DNA from: Armigeres subalbatus
Lineage: Eukaryota > Arthropoda > Insecta > Diptera > Culicidae
Assembly: GCF_024139115.2 (NCBI RefSeq)
Contig: NW_026943327.1
Span: forward strand, 1,053,890-1,117,889
Direction: 5' to 3'
Length of the DNA stretch: 64,000 nucleotides
Under the pieces are notes generated by a model. It was not told the DNA's origin, searched no databases, and worked only from the letters and a program-made list of their open reading frames with translations. Positions 12,083 through 24,570 of this stretch are shown in pieces. Each line of letters starts with the position of its first letter. Position 1 is the first letter of the stretch. A program made the translations under genes and the position numbers.

Positions 12083-12263
12083 ACTGTCTAAGACGAGTTT
12101 AGTATTTTCCATTTAGATCCACTACGTTTTGTTATTCTTACAGATAGGTATACGTATACGAGACACTGAAGACGGCCTCACAGTTGAGGTCGAAATACGT
12201 ATCTGTAAATATAAAAAAACATAGCGGAATTAAATGGAAAGTACTAAACTCGTCTTAGACAAT
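12083..12263. mobile_element. Foldback MITE, GTCTAAGACGA family, copy 1
   Basis: The outer arms (GTCTAAGACGAGTTTAGTA... and ...TACTAAACTCGTCTTAGAC) are inverted, followed inward by CCATTTA(A/G)ATTCC-type blocks and a single GATACG(T)ATTTCGACCTCAA core. It is the same family as 17308-17465 and 48256-48490 but has lost part of the left arm. It is non-coding. Confidence 0.75.
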
Positions 12264-14219
12264 TCAAAGAAAGTTGCGGTCCTGAGGATGGTCAAAAGAA
12301 AAATAATATAAAGTGAAACGAAGTTGGCCAAACCTGCCTGTTTCCTAATGATGGATGGTTTAAAAAAAAATAACTCAAGAACGATACATATTGTAAAGTT
12401 TTGATATCAATGCTCATATTGCTCAAATATTAGGCAAAACAAAATGTTCCGCAGCCATCGCGAGTTTCTACCCTAGTAGCATAATTCAGGTCGATTTTGT
12501 TGCAGCAACTGCAATGTGACAGGATTTAGTAGCATATGAGTCACAGTGACTGGTATAAGTCCCATCCCGATTTTGGCAACACCCGTTTTTGGCAACATTT
12601 TCTTCCCGATTTTGGCAACAATCTCAGTCAGTAGAACACTGCCACAGCACTACTAATTTGGACGTAGGCAGCTATCTTCCAAAGTTGCGTTTTTCGGAGT
12701 TTTCGAGCCATATTGTGTTTTGACCACGCCATATAGTGTTTGAATTGATTTTTTGGCTGCGGGAGATATCGGTAAAATATTTTTAGCGTGTATTGGGTTA
12801 TTTAACAATAAGTTATCCTTATTGCTTATGGTCTTAGCTATGTTGCACGTACTTTGCTTAGGTCACACGAGGTGGTATTGTTGAACGGCGCGTCACTTTA
12901 TGAAAAAAGTCGGGGTGGTCCAAAACCGACCGGCAAGCAGTGGTCCGAAACCGACCCCCCATTTTATTGCACTCTACCTTTTTACTGCATGATTTGAAAA
13001 GAGAAAAGAGAGTGGACCCTCAAATTACGTAACGTTTAGAGGGAGGAGGGGGTTCCCTGATGTGTGACATCCCATACAAAATTTCCAGGTTTCGCAAAGA
13101 GAACACAAATTCAAAATTACAATTAAAAAATTTTCAAATAACGTTGCTCACCACACAACAAGATTATTTTTGACAAACATCAAATTGTTTTCGACAGATT
13201 TATATGACCAGTTATTTTTTTATTTTTAAACTATCATTTTCAAGTTAATTTTGATTTATATCAGGAAATGAGACGCAGCCTCAATTGTTTTGCAGGAATC
13301 AATTGTTTTGCTCCTAGAAAACTTCCTATCAGAATTTCTTAAGTGTTCCGTGAAACTATGATTGATGTTATTTTAGTAATTCCTTTGAGAATATCTTCTG
13401 GAAGCTCATCAGAAAATCCAAACTTGTCTCCAGTGATTCAAACCAGGAATTCCTTTTCTATTTTCTCTCTTCCAACAACTCTTCCAGATTTTTTTTTTGG
13501 AATTCCTCCAGAGAGTCCATTGGAAAATTTCATCAAATTATTCTATAATTTCTATAGTGATTTTAACCGAAAAGTCCTTTGCGAATTTCTTTAGAAGTTT
13601 TTAAAGAAATCCTTCAGTACTTGTTTTAAGAAATCTTTTAAGAACTTCTTTAAATACACAAAAATTCCACCAAGAATTACGTATACCGGGGCAGTTCCAG
13701 GAGTTTTTTTTGGAAATTCCTGGGAAGATTTTTAAGAAATTCTTGTAGAATTTTTGAAATAAATTTCCGAATTAATAATTCAATAATAATAATTTTTCAA
13801 GCGTCTTAGGGGAAAATGTTACACGCTTTTAGACAGATAAGATATTTTTTTTTAATTTCCGAAGCTCTCATAGAAAAACATAGTCTAAAATATGTTTAAA
13901 CAACAAAAAAAAATAAATTTAAAGATTTCACGTATAGCAAAAGTGGACGCCATTATTAAGCCACGACAACAAAATGAAGGGCACTACACACACCAACAAA
14001 AATACAAACTCCTGTAAGTAAGGGAAAGAAGGGCAAAAGTGAGAATATCTAGGTAAAATCGGAAAAAATGTTCAATGACAAATAATTTTATTTTAGAAAT
14101 TCTTTGGAATTCGCGCGGGATTTTTTTATTTCTTAGGGAAATTTTCAGGAATTACGGGAAATTATTTGTATTGTCCATTAAAAAATATTCGAAAATTCCA
14201 CGGGAAATTGTTTAAAAGG
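12264..14219. other. Unassigned AT-rich sequence with minor repeats
   Basis: No gene is seen. TTTTGGCAACA occurs three times at 12572-12632. The block 13014-13075 (ACGTAACG then GGGAGGAGGGGG and CATCCCATACA) resembles 33428-33500. Segment 13320-13770 has scattered AATTCCT and CTGGAA words like a decayed trace of the 24-bp minisatellite. Confidence 0.4.
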
Positions 14220-14221
14220 GG

Positions 14222-14490
14222 AAGAATCATATGGCCGCCAAATTAAACGGCAAATCGAACGTTAGGCCGAAATGGTTAATAGGTCAAATGCGGTTTGATC
14301 GAAAATGTCATTTAACCAAAAGCGACATACGGCCGAACTGGTAATATTGCCGAAAAAGCAGTTTGCCTTAACAGGTCGTTTGGTCGAATAGGTCATGTAA
14401 CCGAAAATGCCGTTTGGCCGAAATGTTCATTTGTCTACCGTTGTAAATGTTATTTGCTGAACGGGTAATATGGCCAAAAATGTCGACCCA
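14222..14490. repeat. Degenerate short tandem repeat, GGCCGAAAATG words
   Basis: Variants of a roughly 20-bp word (TTTGGCCGAAAATGCCGTTT) recur about ten times with many substitutions (GGCCGAAATGG, GGTCGAATAGG, GGCCGAACTGG). It is non-coding. Confidence 0.65.
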
Positions 14491-14663
14491 TGTCAGTGAT
14501 ACTATTCAGCTACGGATCTAATTAGCTACGACAGTGGTTCTTTCTGTGGAATAGCTTTTTTTGGCCAAAGGACGACCGAGGATACGATACGGGTCAGCAA
14601 TGATGACAACTTTTGATTGCCACTCGGATACCGACTGCCGCAGTAGCAGCTACACAGTGCAGT

Positions 14664-14781
14664 TAGGGATGTCGTAAAATCTTGATTAATCGATTAGTAA
14701 CAAATCGATTACTCTCGATTCTTGTTGATTATTGAATCGATTAATCGTTGGGAAGTAATCGATTAATTTGCGACATCTCTA
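14664..14781. mobile_element. 118-bp hAT-type MITE with 8-bp TSD
   Basis: The element is flanked by the perfect 8-bp duplication AGTGCAGT (14656-14663 and 14782-14789). Its ends TAGGGATGTCG and CGACATCTCTA are inverted with one mismatch. The interior is rich in ATCGATTA words that are also inverted, so it can fold on itself. An 8-bp TSD with TAGRGATG ends fits the hAT superfamily. It is non-autonomous. Confidence 0.85.
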
Positions 14782-14822
14782 AGTGCAGTGGTGATTGAGA
14801 TTCAGCTGGGGTACTTAAACAG

Positions 14823-14955
14823 CCCAAGTAACCAATAAGCCGAATATTTCGCCAAATCAGCCATAGTGCTACTTCAATGCTTATAAGTTTTTAAATAACC
14901 GTATATCAGCCCTATAAGGCAGTTTGGCGTAATATAGTGCTAATGGTTACTTGGG
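14823..14955. mobile_element. 133-bp MITE with CCCAAGTAACCA ends
   Basis: The left end CCCAAGTAACCAATAAG is inverted against the right end (reverse complement CCCAAGTAACCATTAGC). The interior is partly palindromic and non-coding. No clear TSD. Confidence 0.65.
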
Positions 14956-15189
14956 AGTGATCTCTTTTAAGGCATAGTTCTCTTCTGTCCGGCGAACTGC
15001 AGTCCTAGGACTTGTGATCAGCTTCAAAACACCTGCAGCATCGGTTTTTCTAGCGGTGCGGTGCCTGGTACATGCTTTCAGGGCATATCGACCAACCCAC
15101 TTTTAGGCTTACCAGTTTCCAACACCGTATTTGGTGAAGCTACATTATTGCCACACTGCGACCTAACGCCGCACATAGGAGTAAATAAG

Positions 15190-16548
15190 CCAATTCTTGG
15201 CCAAAACTATTTTTGGCGGATATTTGGGCATGATATTCCTAGGACGAAGTAATAATTGCCAATTATGCAGGAAAATGCATTTTGGATAAATCTATCCACC
15301 TAACAGTGTAAAACCAGATAAAATGTCAAAAGACATATTTTTCAAATAAAACCTCGCGTTTTATGTAAAATCTCTTGCTTTCGCTACGCAAACGATTCTG
15401 ATATGGCTATATTCCACAAAGTAGCAAGAAACCCGTAGTTAAAGCTTAAATGGATTTTCTAACATTTACATAGGAAAAAACCATCTAACTTATTTTAACC
15501 CATGCCCAAGATCCCAAAAGAAAAATGGTTGTATAAATTCGCATGCACAAAAGTAAACACTGTTTTTTGCTTGAACACCCTTTTCTCCTTAACTTAAACC
15601 TTAACTTTAAAAATTAGGGTCTGAAAAGGTGAAGCCTGTAGTAAAAAATATAAATCACCTGCATTCTATATACCATGGCTTGAAACAACAACGATTACCA
15701 TGTCCGAGTCGAAGCCCACAAGATATCATAGCTAGCCATGACGAAACTATCATAATAAGGCACCGTTCATAAATTATGATCACTCCAATGAAAACGGGTT
15801 CATCCTAAATCTAGGTAGTAACAGATTTCTCTACAATGCAGAATTTATAGATAAGCGATTTCAATATAAGGTTTTCAAAAAGATATCAACGCAACTCATG
15901 GGAGACCCATTATTCTATTTGTGTCTTGACAAAATGCATGCTAAATAGCATGCTTTTTACATTTTTGTCGTTATATGTGGTAATTTATGAACAAATGTTA
16001 AAATTTTGTTTTAAAATGATGAAAAATCGCATTCTATTCAAATAGCTCAGAATCTAATTTGCGGACGTTTGCGGACGAGTTTTCACGTGGAATGCTTAGT
16101 CCACATCTTGAAGTTTCGCCCAAGTGATTTATCTTTGCCGGATCTTGCCGTATAGATTAACTTTTCCTCTGAAGAAAAACATAAAAAAATAGAAAAAAAT
16201 AGTAATTTTCAAGTGGTCAACACCTGAAACATAAAATTTATAATTTGATTATAAACATAAACAAAATGGAGACATACATCTATAATCTACTCATTGTGTA
16301 CTAATAATAGCTTGTTGATAACATTTATGTTGTCTAAAAATCAGATTTTCCAAATACTCCACAAATAAAGTAGACAAAATCCAATTCAATACCTCATTTT
16401 TTAGCCATAATTATGTATATTTTTTTACAACATTTTGGGTCATTTCTGAAAAAGCCATAGTATGCAGAATGTTTTTAAGTATCTAAAAAATATATAAGAA
16501 TGTATAAATGTTGAAACAATTTTTTTGGGTTTTGGCCACGAATTTGTT
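15190..16548 (+). repeat. 1.4-kb repeat, copy A (uninterrupted)
   Basis: It is colinear with 39600-43390 (copy B), sharing long blocks such as AATAAAACCTCGCGTTTTAT, GCACCGTTCATAAATTATGA and GCATGCTAAATAGCATGC. Both copies end with related inverted words (AATTCTTGGCCAAAAC at the left, GTTTTGGCCACGAATT at the right), suggesting a DNA transposon, though no TSD or transposase is seen. Because A lacks the three inserts found in B, it serves as the empty-site reference. Confidence 0.7.
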
Positions 16549-17300
16549 CTAGTTACTCTTCTGTGCGCCGGTAATAAAGTCCTCTGGAATCTTAACCTCG
16601 TCCAGGATGTTTACATTGGAGGGGAATCTATATGCGCAGGTCCTTTACCTTTACGTCGTACATCTCCTTATACACGACGTTGTTCGATTGAGAACCCTTT
16701 TAGAGCACCAGGATCATCTCTCCTGCCAAAATAGTGGACACCATCTCCCAACGTTGAAAGCTTATCTGCACTACGCATCGACTTGAGGATGTTCGCAAAC
16801 TGGTCCTTATCCGTTTTGAGCTACAAAGCTTCTCCTTTGTCCCTAACCTTCGAAAACTTTTCCGGAGAATTCTTCGTCCTTGCTTTTCTCCTATTCACCA
16901 GTCGCCAGGGCCTCCGGCTCTCGTGTGCCTTCAACATGTCGGTCGCGGACTACCTGTGCCGTCTCTGTTCACTGCCCACCTTGCTGTGACAAATTGCAGG
17001 TGTCTGTGCTCTTCTGCTGTTCTATTCAGAGCTGTGAGCCTCATAATTGCCATTGGAGATTATTCTGCAGAGAACAGATATGGTGACTTAAACAAAATTT
17101 CTTACAAAACCTGTGAAAACATTCAACCGAGGCCACGCATTTACTCGATAATAGAGTGTTGAGCTGGCGTGGTTCCACTTATCGTAGCAGTAGTCATGAT
17201 CAGCACCGGGCCATTGACGGTCTGCTTTGGTGAACTTTCTCCGCTATGTGCCCCAGTCCACCCTCTTGAGATAGTATTTCTTTTTGTTAAGAAAATTATT
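16549..17300. other. Unassigned, slightly GC-richer sequence
   Basis: Three overlapping frames of 68-79 codons lie at 16783-17162 on the plus strand. None has a recognisable domain or splice context. Confidence 0.35.
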
Positions 17301-17307
17301 TTGAGCT

Positions 17308-17465
17308 TTTTAGTGGAATGTCTTCACTTGTCATAAGACGAGTTTGTACAATCCCATTGAAATTCCACCACTTAAATGTATCTTGACAGATACGTATTTC
17401 GACCTCAACAGTAAGGCCGTCTTCAGTGTCTCGTACTTGACTCGACTTACTCGACTCGACTTATT
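17308..17465 (+). mobile_element. Foldback MITE, GTCTAAGACGA family, left half
   Basis: It contains AGTGGAATGT, AAGACGAGTTT, CCCATTGAAATTCCACC, GATACGTATTTCGACCTCAA and GTCTTCAGTGTCTCGTACTT in the same order as the left arm at 48241-48367. The right arm is missing and the 24-bp minisatellite begins just beyond. Confidence 0.6.
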
Positions 17466-17489
17466 TCTTAATGAATTTCGAAGTCCCGC

Positions 17490-18705
17490 AGTAAATGACA
17501 GTGTCTGCTCGAAATTACCTAAATTACCTGAGGGGCTTCCGGAAAAACTCCCTGAGGAGCTTCAGAATGAGGAGTTCCTGAAGGAACTTTAGAAGAAAAG
17601 ATTGAAGAAATTTTCTGAGGAATTTCTGGAGGAATTTGGATGGATTTTTTTAGGAATTCCAGAAAGAATTCTTGGAGGAACTTTCTGATGAATCCCGAAG
17701 AATTTCTGAAGTAAATTCCTTACTAATTCCTAGAGGAACTTACGAAAGAATTTTTTTAGGAACTTACGGAAGAATTCCTGAAGGAGCTTTTGGAGGAATT
17801 CCTAAAGGAACTTCCAAAGGAATTCTTGGAGGGCCTTCCGAATGAATTCCTGGAAGGCCTTCGGAAGGAATTCCTTGAGGATCTGAAGGAACTTCTGGAA
17901 GAATTTCTGGAGTTTCTGAAAAATTCCTGGAGCAACTTCCAAACCTGGATGAACTTCCGGAATAATTCCTGGAGAAACTTTGGAGGAAATTCTTGAAGAA
18001 ACTTGCTGAGGAATTTCTGGATGAATTCGGATGGAATTTTTCAGAAATTTCGGGAAGAATTCTTGGAGAAACTTTCCAAGGAATTCCTTGAGAAGCTTGC
18101 TGAAAAATTCCTGGAGGAAATTCGATACTAACTCCTGGAGGAACTTCCGGAGGACTTCCTTAAGGAACTTCCGGAGGAATTCTTAAAGGAACTTCTTGGG
18201 GGAAATTCTTAAAGGAACTTCATGGAGGAAATTCGTGGAAGAACTACCGGATGAATTTTTGGAGGAACTTCGAAGGTATTTCCAAACGAAATCCTGCAGG
18301 GACTTCCGGAACAATCCCTGGAGGACCTTTCGCAAGAATTTCTGGATTAACTTAAGCTTAATTCCTGGAGAATTTTCCGTAGGAACTTCTAGTGAATTTT
18401 CTGCTAGAACTTCTGGAGGAGTTTCTGGAGGAACTTCCGGAGGAATTTTTATAGGAACTTTCGGAAGAGCTTCTGAAGGAAGGAGTTCCTAGAGGAACTT
18501 TCGGAAGACTTTCTGGAGAAACCTGGAGAAGAATTGCTGAGGAGTTCCTGGAGGAACTTCCGCAGAAATTCCTGGAGGAAGTTCCGAAGGAATTCCTGGA
18601 AGAAGTTCCGGAGGAATTCCTGGATGAACTTCCGGAGGAATTCTTGAAGGAACTTCCAGGGGAATTCCAGGAGGAACTTTCGGAGCAATTCCTGGAACGC
18701 CGCCA
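17490..18705 (+). repeat. 24-bp degenerate minisatellite, GGAGGAATTCCTGGAGGAAC type
   Basis: The unit is near CTTCCGGAGGAATTCCTGGAGGAA (here split as CTTCCGGAGGAA + TTCCTGGAGGAA). Spacing is irregular, with indels and frequent stop codons in every frame. The unit contains the palindromes TTCCGGAA and GGAATTCC. Because 24 is a multiple of three, short frames rich in Glu-Glu-Leu-Pro or Arg-Asn-Ser-Trp appear on both strands; these are by-products, not genes. The array stops at a GCC-rich patch (18706-18760). Confidence 0.9.
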
Positions 18706-19385
18706 CGCCGCCACCGCTGGCTGAAAATGATCTATTACGCCGCCGCCGACAAATTTTCAATCGGCGCGCATTATAATACAATGTTATGGAAATGCTAATA
18801 TCATCTTCCAAACTTAGACGTACTTGTTAATGATAGAATAAGAGGCGAAAGTATAAATTCGATAGTTTTGTTAGGAAACTGCAGGCATGGATTTGAAAGC
18901 GAACAGAGGGCAATATTCCATCTGCCAAACTCCCGTATGAAAAGGTAGGTACGAATTCATTGTGGGAACTAATATCTCTCCACTGGCCAGTAATGAAGTA
19001 ATGTCCCCATTTTGTCACCTCCGGGTTAATTTAGGAGTGAATAAAATGGTAAATATGACAAAATCGGAAAAATTTTTGTTCTCAATTTTTATTCATTTCA
19101 CAAATATGAACCAGTTTAGCTGTGGAACGAGCTGTATATAACATCATGGGTCTCTGAGACGTCTATAAATAGTTCGATTTTGGAGTGAAGTGATAGCCTT
19201 TCGGTACAGCTTTGTTTTACGATAAAGGCAAAAAATGATTTTCGTATGACCAGGTTGCCGAATAGTATGTAATTATTTGTGTTAAATAATGTTTCCATTA
19301 CTCTTAATTTTCTTTAGACAGCAAAATATTACTATTTGAAATTTATCAGAAAGGAATATGAACCGTTTGTTTGAGAAACTGCATA
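18706..19385. other. GCC-rich boundary and unassigned sequence
   Basis: A CGCCGCCACCGCTGG-like patch borders the minisatellite, as a similar patch does at 25695-25725. Bases 19105-19232 are a minus-strand fragment of the CTCGTATAC repeat family (ATGGGTCTCTGAG, AAGCCTTTCGGTACA-like). TTTGAGAAACTGCATAA at 19369-19385 matches the end of the MITE at 20891. Confidence 0.45.
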
Positions 19386-20768
19386 AGGTACCCCGGGGCA
19401 AGTGGGACCTAAAAAACGCTAGTTTAGCAAAATCGCTAACGCATACTTAGAAAACAGGGTATTTCAGGACATTAACCACGGATATATCATTATATGCTTC
19501 CGTTGTTGAAGTGTAGACGTGTTGTAAGCCATTTATTCAGTTACAAAAATATTGGTAGTGACATAAATAAATTTATCTACGGGACCCACTTACCCCTTCA
19601 AACGGGGCAAGTGGGACCTATTCTGCTCTATACTGTCGAACGAAACTAATTTGAAGAATGTAGATATAATATTCATGTAATTTCTGAGTCGTAGTATTTC
19701 AAATCATGGATGGAGGTTTATTGCTTGCCAGACTTTTGTTTTTGGCAAAAGAAAGGGATTACAATGTTAGCAGATATAAAAACGAGACAACATCCGGTTT
19801 ACTGTTTAATTGTCTGTTGTCTGGCTTTACATTAGCTTACTTTCGTACCAAATGTGTTAGATGGAAGAGATAAGCAAATCTTTGTTCATTTTTCAAATGA
19901 ATGTTTCTCTGTTTAACACAAATGATCACATTAATGAGAACTTCAAAAGGAACGTTTTTATGAAGGTGGTGTTGTAAATTTGTAATAGGACGAAATGGCC
20001 AATTTATGTCTTAAGCACTTTATTTATCTAAAAATCTGTTAATCTGATGCGAAGTTTCAAAATAACAAAACACAAGACAAAACCTATTGATCTTCGTAGA
20101 ATAAATAGATTGTTTGTACTGTCAACGGAAAATATTGCATAGTTATAACCATTAACCATTACTCTTTTCTATGAGGGAGATAATTTTCAGAAAGTAAAAT
20201 ACACATTTGAAAATCAACTGTACACTACTTCTTAACAATTAAACCAACGATATCAACTGCATTTGATTCAGATCCATATGATATATGAGTGTCGAAGTTA
20301 TTTTTCACTAGACAACAATCTAAAAACAGGTGAAATGGCTCTATCGAAAATGTTGATCAAATATGTCCCACTTGCCCCATGTATGTTAAAAATCAAGGGA
20401 AAGTGAAAATGGCAGATTTTGGCTTTAATCAAAACTTTTAAATCGTTTTTGATGTCACACAATTATTTAATTGCTCAAAATATTGACTGTCCACATCAAT
20501 GTTGAATTTAGAAACGACTATTTTGTTGGAAATCAATTGAATTAAAATAAAAGTAATAGATTTTGCCAGTAGTTTAAAGTCCTGATTAAACAATACCATT
20601 AGTATGGTGCCGCAAAGGGTTTTGATTCCAAATTTGTTTGTGTCAGGCGAATTCGTTGATAATTCTGCTTCATCTTTCTAGAACATTGTTACCATTGAAA
20701 ACGTTCACCGATTAATCGGCAGCCATAGTACCCACTTACCCCGTATTTTCACTTGCCCCGGGGTACCT
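19386..20768. mobile_element. 1383-bp TIR element flanked by TA
   Basis: A perfect 19-bp terminal inverted repeat, AGGTACCCCGGGGCAAGTG, occupies 19386-19404 and 20750-20768, with TA on both sides (19384-19385, 20769-20770). The word GGGGCAAGTGGGACC or its complement recurs inside (19577-19620, 20363-20380, 20733-20745), so the ends carry subterminal repeats. No transposase frame survives, so it is non-autonomous. TA flanks would fit a Tc1/mariner-like or related mechanism, but TA is a weak criterion. Confidence 0.8.
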
Positions 20769-20890
20769 TATATAACATTTTTGGCCAAAATGAGATTTTT
20801 ATATATTCTGAATCCTCTTCCAAAAATACGTATTCTGGCAAAAAATTCGAAATTTTTTTTTTTCAGGAGTGTATGAAATTTTTTTTGTAT

Positions 20891-21105
20891 GTTTGAGAAA
20901 CTACATAAGTCCATGCACTTTGAAGAGCAATTATGGAGTACTGCTTAGTGCTTACAGTTTTTGCACTGGAAGAGCCTAAGGGTGTTGAGTTTTGCCAAAA
21001 ACTATTGATCGAAGAAATCGAATGGTTCGGTGCCAATTTGTCCAAAAACAGTTTTTTGTTGTTTTCTCGAAATTGTGTAAAATGGACTTATGCAGTTTCT
21101 CAAAC
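20891..21105. mobile_element. 215-bp MITE, GTTTGAGAAACT ends
   Basis: A 24-bp TIR (GTTTGAGAAACTACATAAGT and onward) at 20891-20914 is inverted at 21082-21105 with one mismatch. A further partial end of the same family lies at 19368-19385, where the 1383-bp element has inserted. It is non-coding; the 106-codon frame across it is incidental. Confidence 0.7.
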
Positions 21106-23279
21106 AAATGATTCATATGTTTTCATGCTACTGTTATGCGACCACTTTTTCATTTCAAAACAAGCTTTTGTCTGTGTTTCGTTTCGCTTTGAATCAAGAA
21201 ACGAAATGTTTCGCTTCGTGTCATACCAACATAAAATACCCATACATACATAAATACATAAAATAATCACTCAAAGACAAACAAAAGGACGATAAGAAAA
21301 AAAAAAGCTTGTTTCCAATCTATATATCTCCAAATTAATGTGTGGGTAATGGCACTAGATCACCAATTCGGAGAGGGCGAGCTAGACGTTCATTTCGGTG
21401 TAGGATGTATTAGAGTGGAAATCGTTCCCGTCTTCCTAGACATAGTGTGCCTATTGTACATGTCAACAAGATACAAACTCATGAAATTGCAGGCATAGAT
21501 AGTTTATCAATTAATAACTGTGGAAAAGCCAATAAATATGTACATAAGCAGTCCAATGGGAATGCTAAATCGTTGAAAAAAAAGAAGAATAAAAAATACG
21601 TACGATTATCGATCCCAAAACTTATGAATATGGTAATTCTCTTCATGTATGATCTCACGCTGCTCCCAAATTGCCAAATTATTAGGTGGGAAAAAACAAC
21701 TTGATGGCAGTTGAAAGACGCATTTTCGCATTGCGGTTCTAGTAATTCGAATAAATTGGCATTTTAAGTGCTTTTGGGACGCCTATACGGAGCCTTCCGT
21801 TGATCCAAGGTAAGATGTGACGTTACACTGAAACAATGCTGAAGATTGATGGCTTGGTTCGAATTCCGATGCACGATTACTTAAAAGGTAGCTTAACATG
21901 AAAATTTCAAAAGTAATAACAATGGAAATACTTCATGAGGCAGCAACGTCCCAACTGGGGGATGCCACGACAACGAACAAAAAAGAAGGTAGATTCATAA
22001 CAGCTTGTCACAGCAATCAACGAGCAGATCGAGTTTCAATCTGCTGATGGTGTTTGGTAGAATTCTATTGAAAAGCACGTTCTTCGCTAATGGCACATTG
22101 TTGATGACGGGAAAAAAATATTGGAAGTAGGAGATGTCGTTTGATGTTCATGAAAACCTCAATTCTGGAAGCTGTGCACATTTGATTCAAATGTTTCTTA
22201 TTAACAGCATAATTGAGAAACTGTGAAAAACCAATTAACATTAAAGCATATTTAAAAAATACAAATGGATCATACGCATTAGCTACAATAAACAAAATAC
22301 GATGAGTTTTCCACTTTTTTTTCCTTTACAATGTTCCCAAAAAAGAATTATATAACGAACGTGCCACGCTGCGCCCACATCAGGTCTTCGTGCATCCATA
22401 TTATTAACCGGATAATCTTTTCATCGGTACACACATTTTTGGGCATGCTCAATTGAGTGTTAAAATTAACGATGAATCGATCACATACGCTCAGTCATCA
22501 CGCGAATAACGAAAGGAAAATGTTATTTTAAGCATTTGTTTGCATACAAGCGGAAACTGGTCTGGCCTTGGTATCGACACAAAGGTGAACATAATCGATG
22601 AACCAGCATTTATCAAGGTGCGTGCTATCACGCACATAAATTATCTGATGGATGGTTGAAGATTGGTAATGGTAGTAGGAGTAGTTACATCGTACTTGAT
22701 TCGTCTGGAAACTTTTATACTATTGAATGTAGGCTGTTCTACCTGAACATATGTTCGATTGTAGCAATTTGCAACAAGAAAATAGCAGTGCACACTAGTT
22801 TCAGTTCTATTAAAACCGACACTCCTTTCGTAGAAAATGTGTACTGCAGCTTGGATTTGCTATGCTTCTACGGAATTCAAAACTAGAAGAATTGGGCGCT
22901 TATTTTTCACAGATTCGAAATCATAGAATTAGTCTCAAACACAGTAAAAAATAAAAAGTAATATCACATCAGATTTGATGCACATCATCGCCGTCGTAAA
23001 TATAATGTTTTATTACATCTGAGCGACGTAACAAAAAGTTGACGTACTTGATTTTTCGTCTTCAAATCAAAGCAATGTAATTCTTTTTCGACGTAATATT
23101 GTTGACGGAACTGGGAAAAGCGACGTAAAACCCGGTCAGAATGAATCCCGCTTTCGGCAGCGGGGTTAGGGGTATTCGGATTTTTTTGTGCTCGAAAATA
23201 CATTTTTAGATGCAATAACTTCAAATTCTGTTTATTCAAAACGCATTTTATTGTATCAACAAATACATATACCTCAAAT
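21106..23279. other. Unassigned AT-rich sequence
   Basis: No gene or recognisable repeat is seen. Frames up to 85 codons lack motifs. Confidence 0.4.
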
Positions 23280-23372
23280 TTGACATTTTTAATTTCAAAT
23301 TTTCAAATTTTAAATATTTCACTTTAAGTTTTAATTTTAAATTTTAATTTTTAAATTTTTAATTTTTAATTG
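23280..23372. repeat. T-rich simple repeat, (AATTTTTA)-like
   Basis: This is a run of TTTTAAATTT words, the complement of the A-rich domain at 25960-27250. It flanks the minisatellite on the outer left side. Confidence 0.75.
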
Positions 23373-24570
23373 GAGGACTCTCCAGCAATTCCTTCACAAA
23401 TTATTCCAGCAATTCCCTCGGAAGATCCTCCAGTGATTTTTCTGGAAGCTTGTTCTGCAATTCTTTCGAAAGGCTCTCCAGGGATTCATGCGGAAGTTCC
23501 TCCAGGAATTCCTTCGCAAGTATTTCTCTAGAAGTTCCTCCAGAATTTGCTTCGGAAGTTCATCACGGGATTCCTCTAGAAGTTCCTCCAGGAATTCCTC
23601 CAAAAGTTCCCCCGGAAGTTCCTCCAGAAATCCCTCCGGAAGCTCCTCCAAAAATTCCTCCGGAAGTTCTTGTAGGTATTCTCCGGAAGTTTTTCCCGTT
23701 GTTCCTCCAAGAATTCCTCAGCAAGCTCCTTCAAGAATTCCTCCGCTAGTTGCTCCATGATTTCATCCGCTAGTTCTTCCATTAATTCCTCAGGAAGTTC
23801 GTCTAGGAATTCTTTCGGAAGTTTTTCCAGGATTTCCTTCGGAAGTTCCTCCAGGAATTCCTTCAGACGTTTATCCAGGATTTCCTGCGGTATTTCCGCA
23901 AGGCATTCCTGAGGAAAATCCTGCAGGAATGCCTTCCGATGCTCATCTGCGAATTTCTGCGGCAGTTCTTTTAAGAATTTCGCGGATAGTTCCTCCTGGA
24001 TTTCCTGCGCAAGTTATTCAGGAATTCTTCCGGAAGTTCCTACAAAAGTTCCTGCGGAAGCTCCTCCAAGTATTCCTGCGAAAATTCCTCAAAGCATTCC
24101 TCCGGAAGTTTCTCCAGGAATTCCTCCGGAAGTTTCTTCGGGAATTCCACGTGTTTTTCTTCCAAGAAAACCTCCAGAATTTCCTTCAGGATTTCCTTCG
24201 AATATTCATCCAGAATTCCCGCGGAATTTCCTCCAAGGATTCTTCCGGAAGTTCCTCCGAAAGTTCCTCCTAAAGTTGTTCCGGAAATTCCTTCGGAAGT
24301 TCCTTCAGAAGTTCGACCGGAATGTCCTCTAGAACTTCCTCAGTTCTTCCAAATGTTGTCCAATTCCTGCGGAAGTTTTTTTTCTGGAATATATTCGGAA
24401 TTTCACCGATGGATTTCTCCGGAAGTTCCTTGTGGAATTACTTTGGAAGTTCCTCCGGAAGTCCCTTGACAAGTTACTCCGGAAGTTCCTGTAGGAATTC
24501 CTACAGAATTTCTTCTAGGAATTCGTCCAGGAATTCCCTCAAAAGCTGCTCCAAAAAATAATCAGGAAAA
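23373..24570 (-). repeat. 24-bp minisatellite, reverse orientation arm
   Basis: Units read TCCTCCAGGAATTCCTCCGG on the plus strand, the reverse complement of the arm that follows and of the domain at 17490-18705. Degeneracy and indels are as in the other arms. Long frames on either strand are repeat by-products with no start or splice context. Confidence 0.9.

Noticed and set aside
17490..18811. Several frames of 68-120 codons rich in Glu-Glu-Leu or Asn-Ser-Ser on both strands
   Set aside because: They are produced by the 24-bp tandem repeat whose period is a multiple of three; they overlap on both strands and have no start or splice context.
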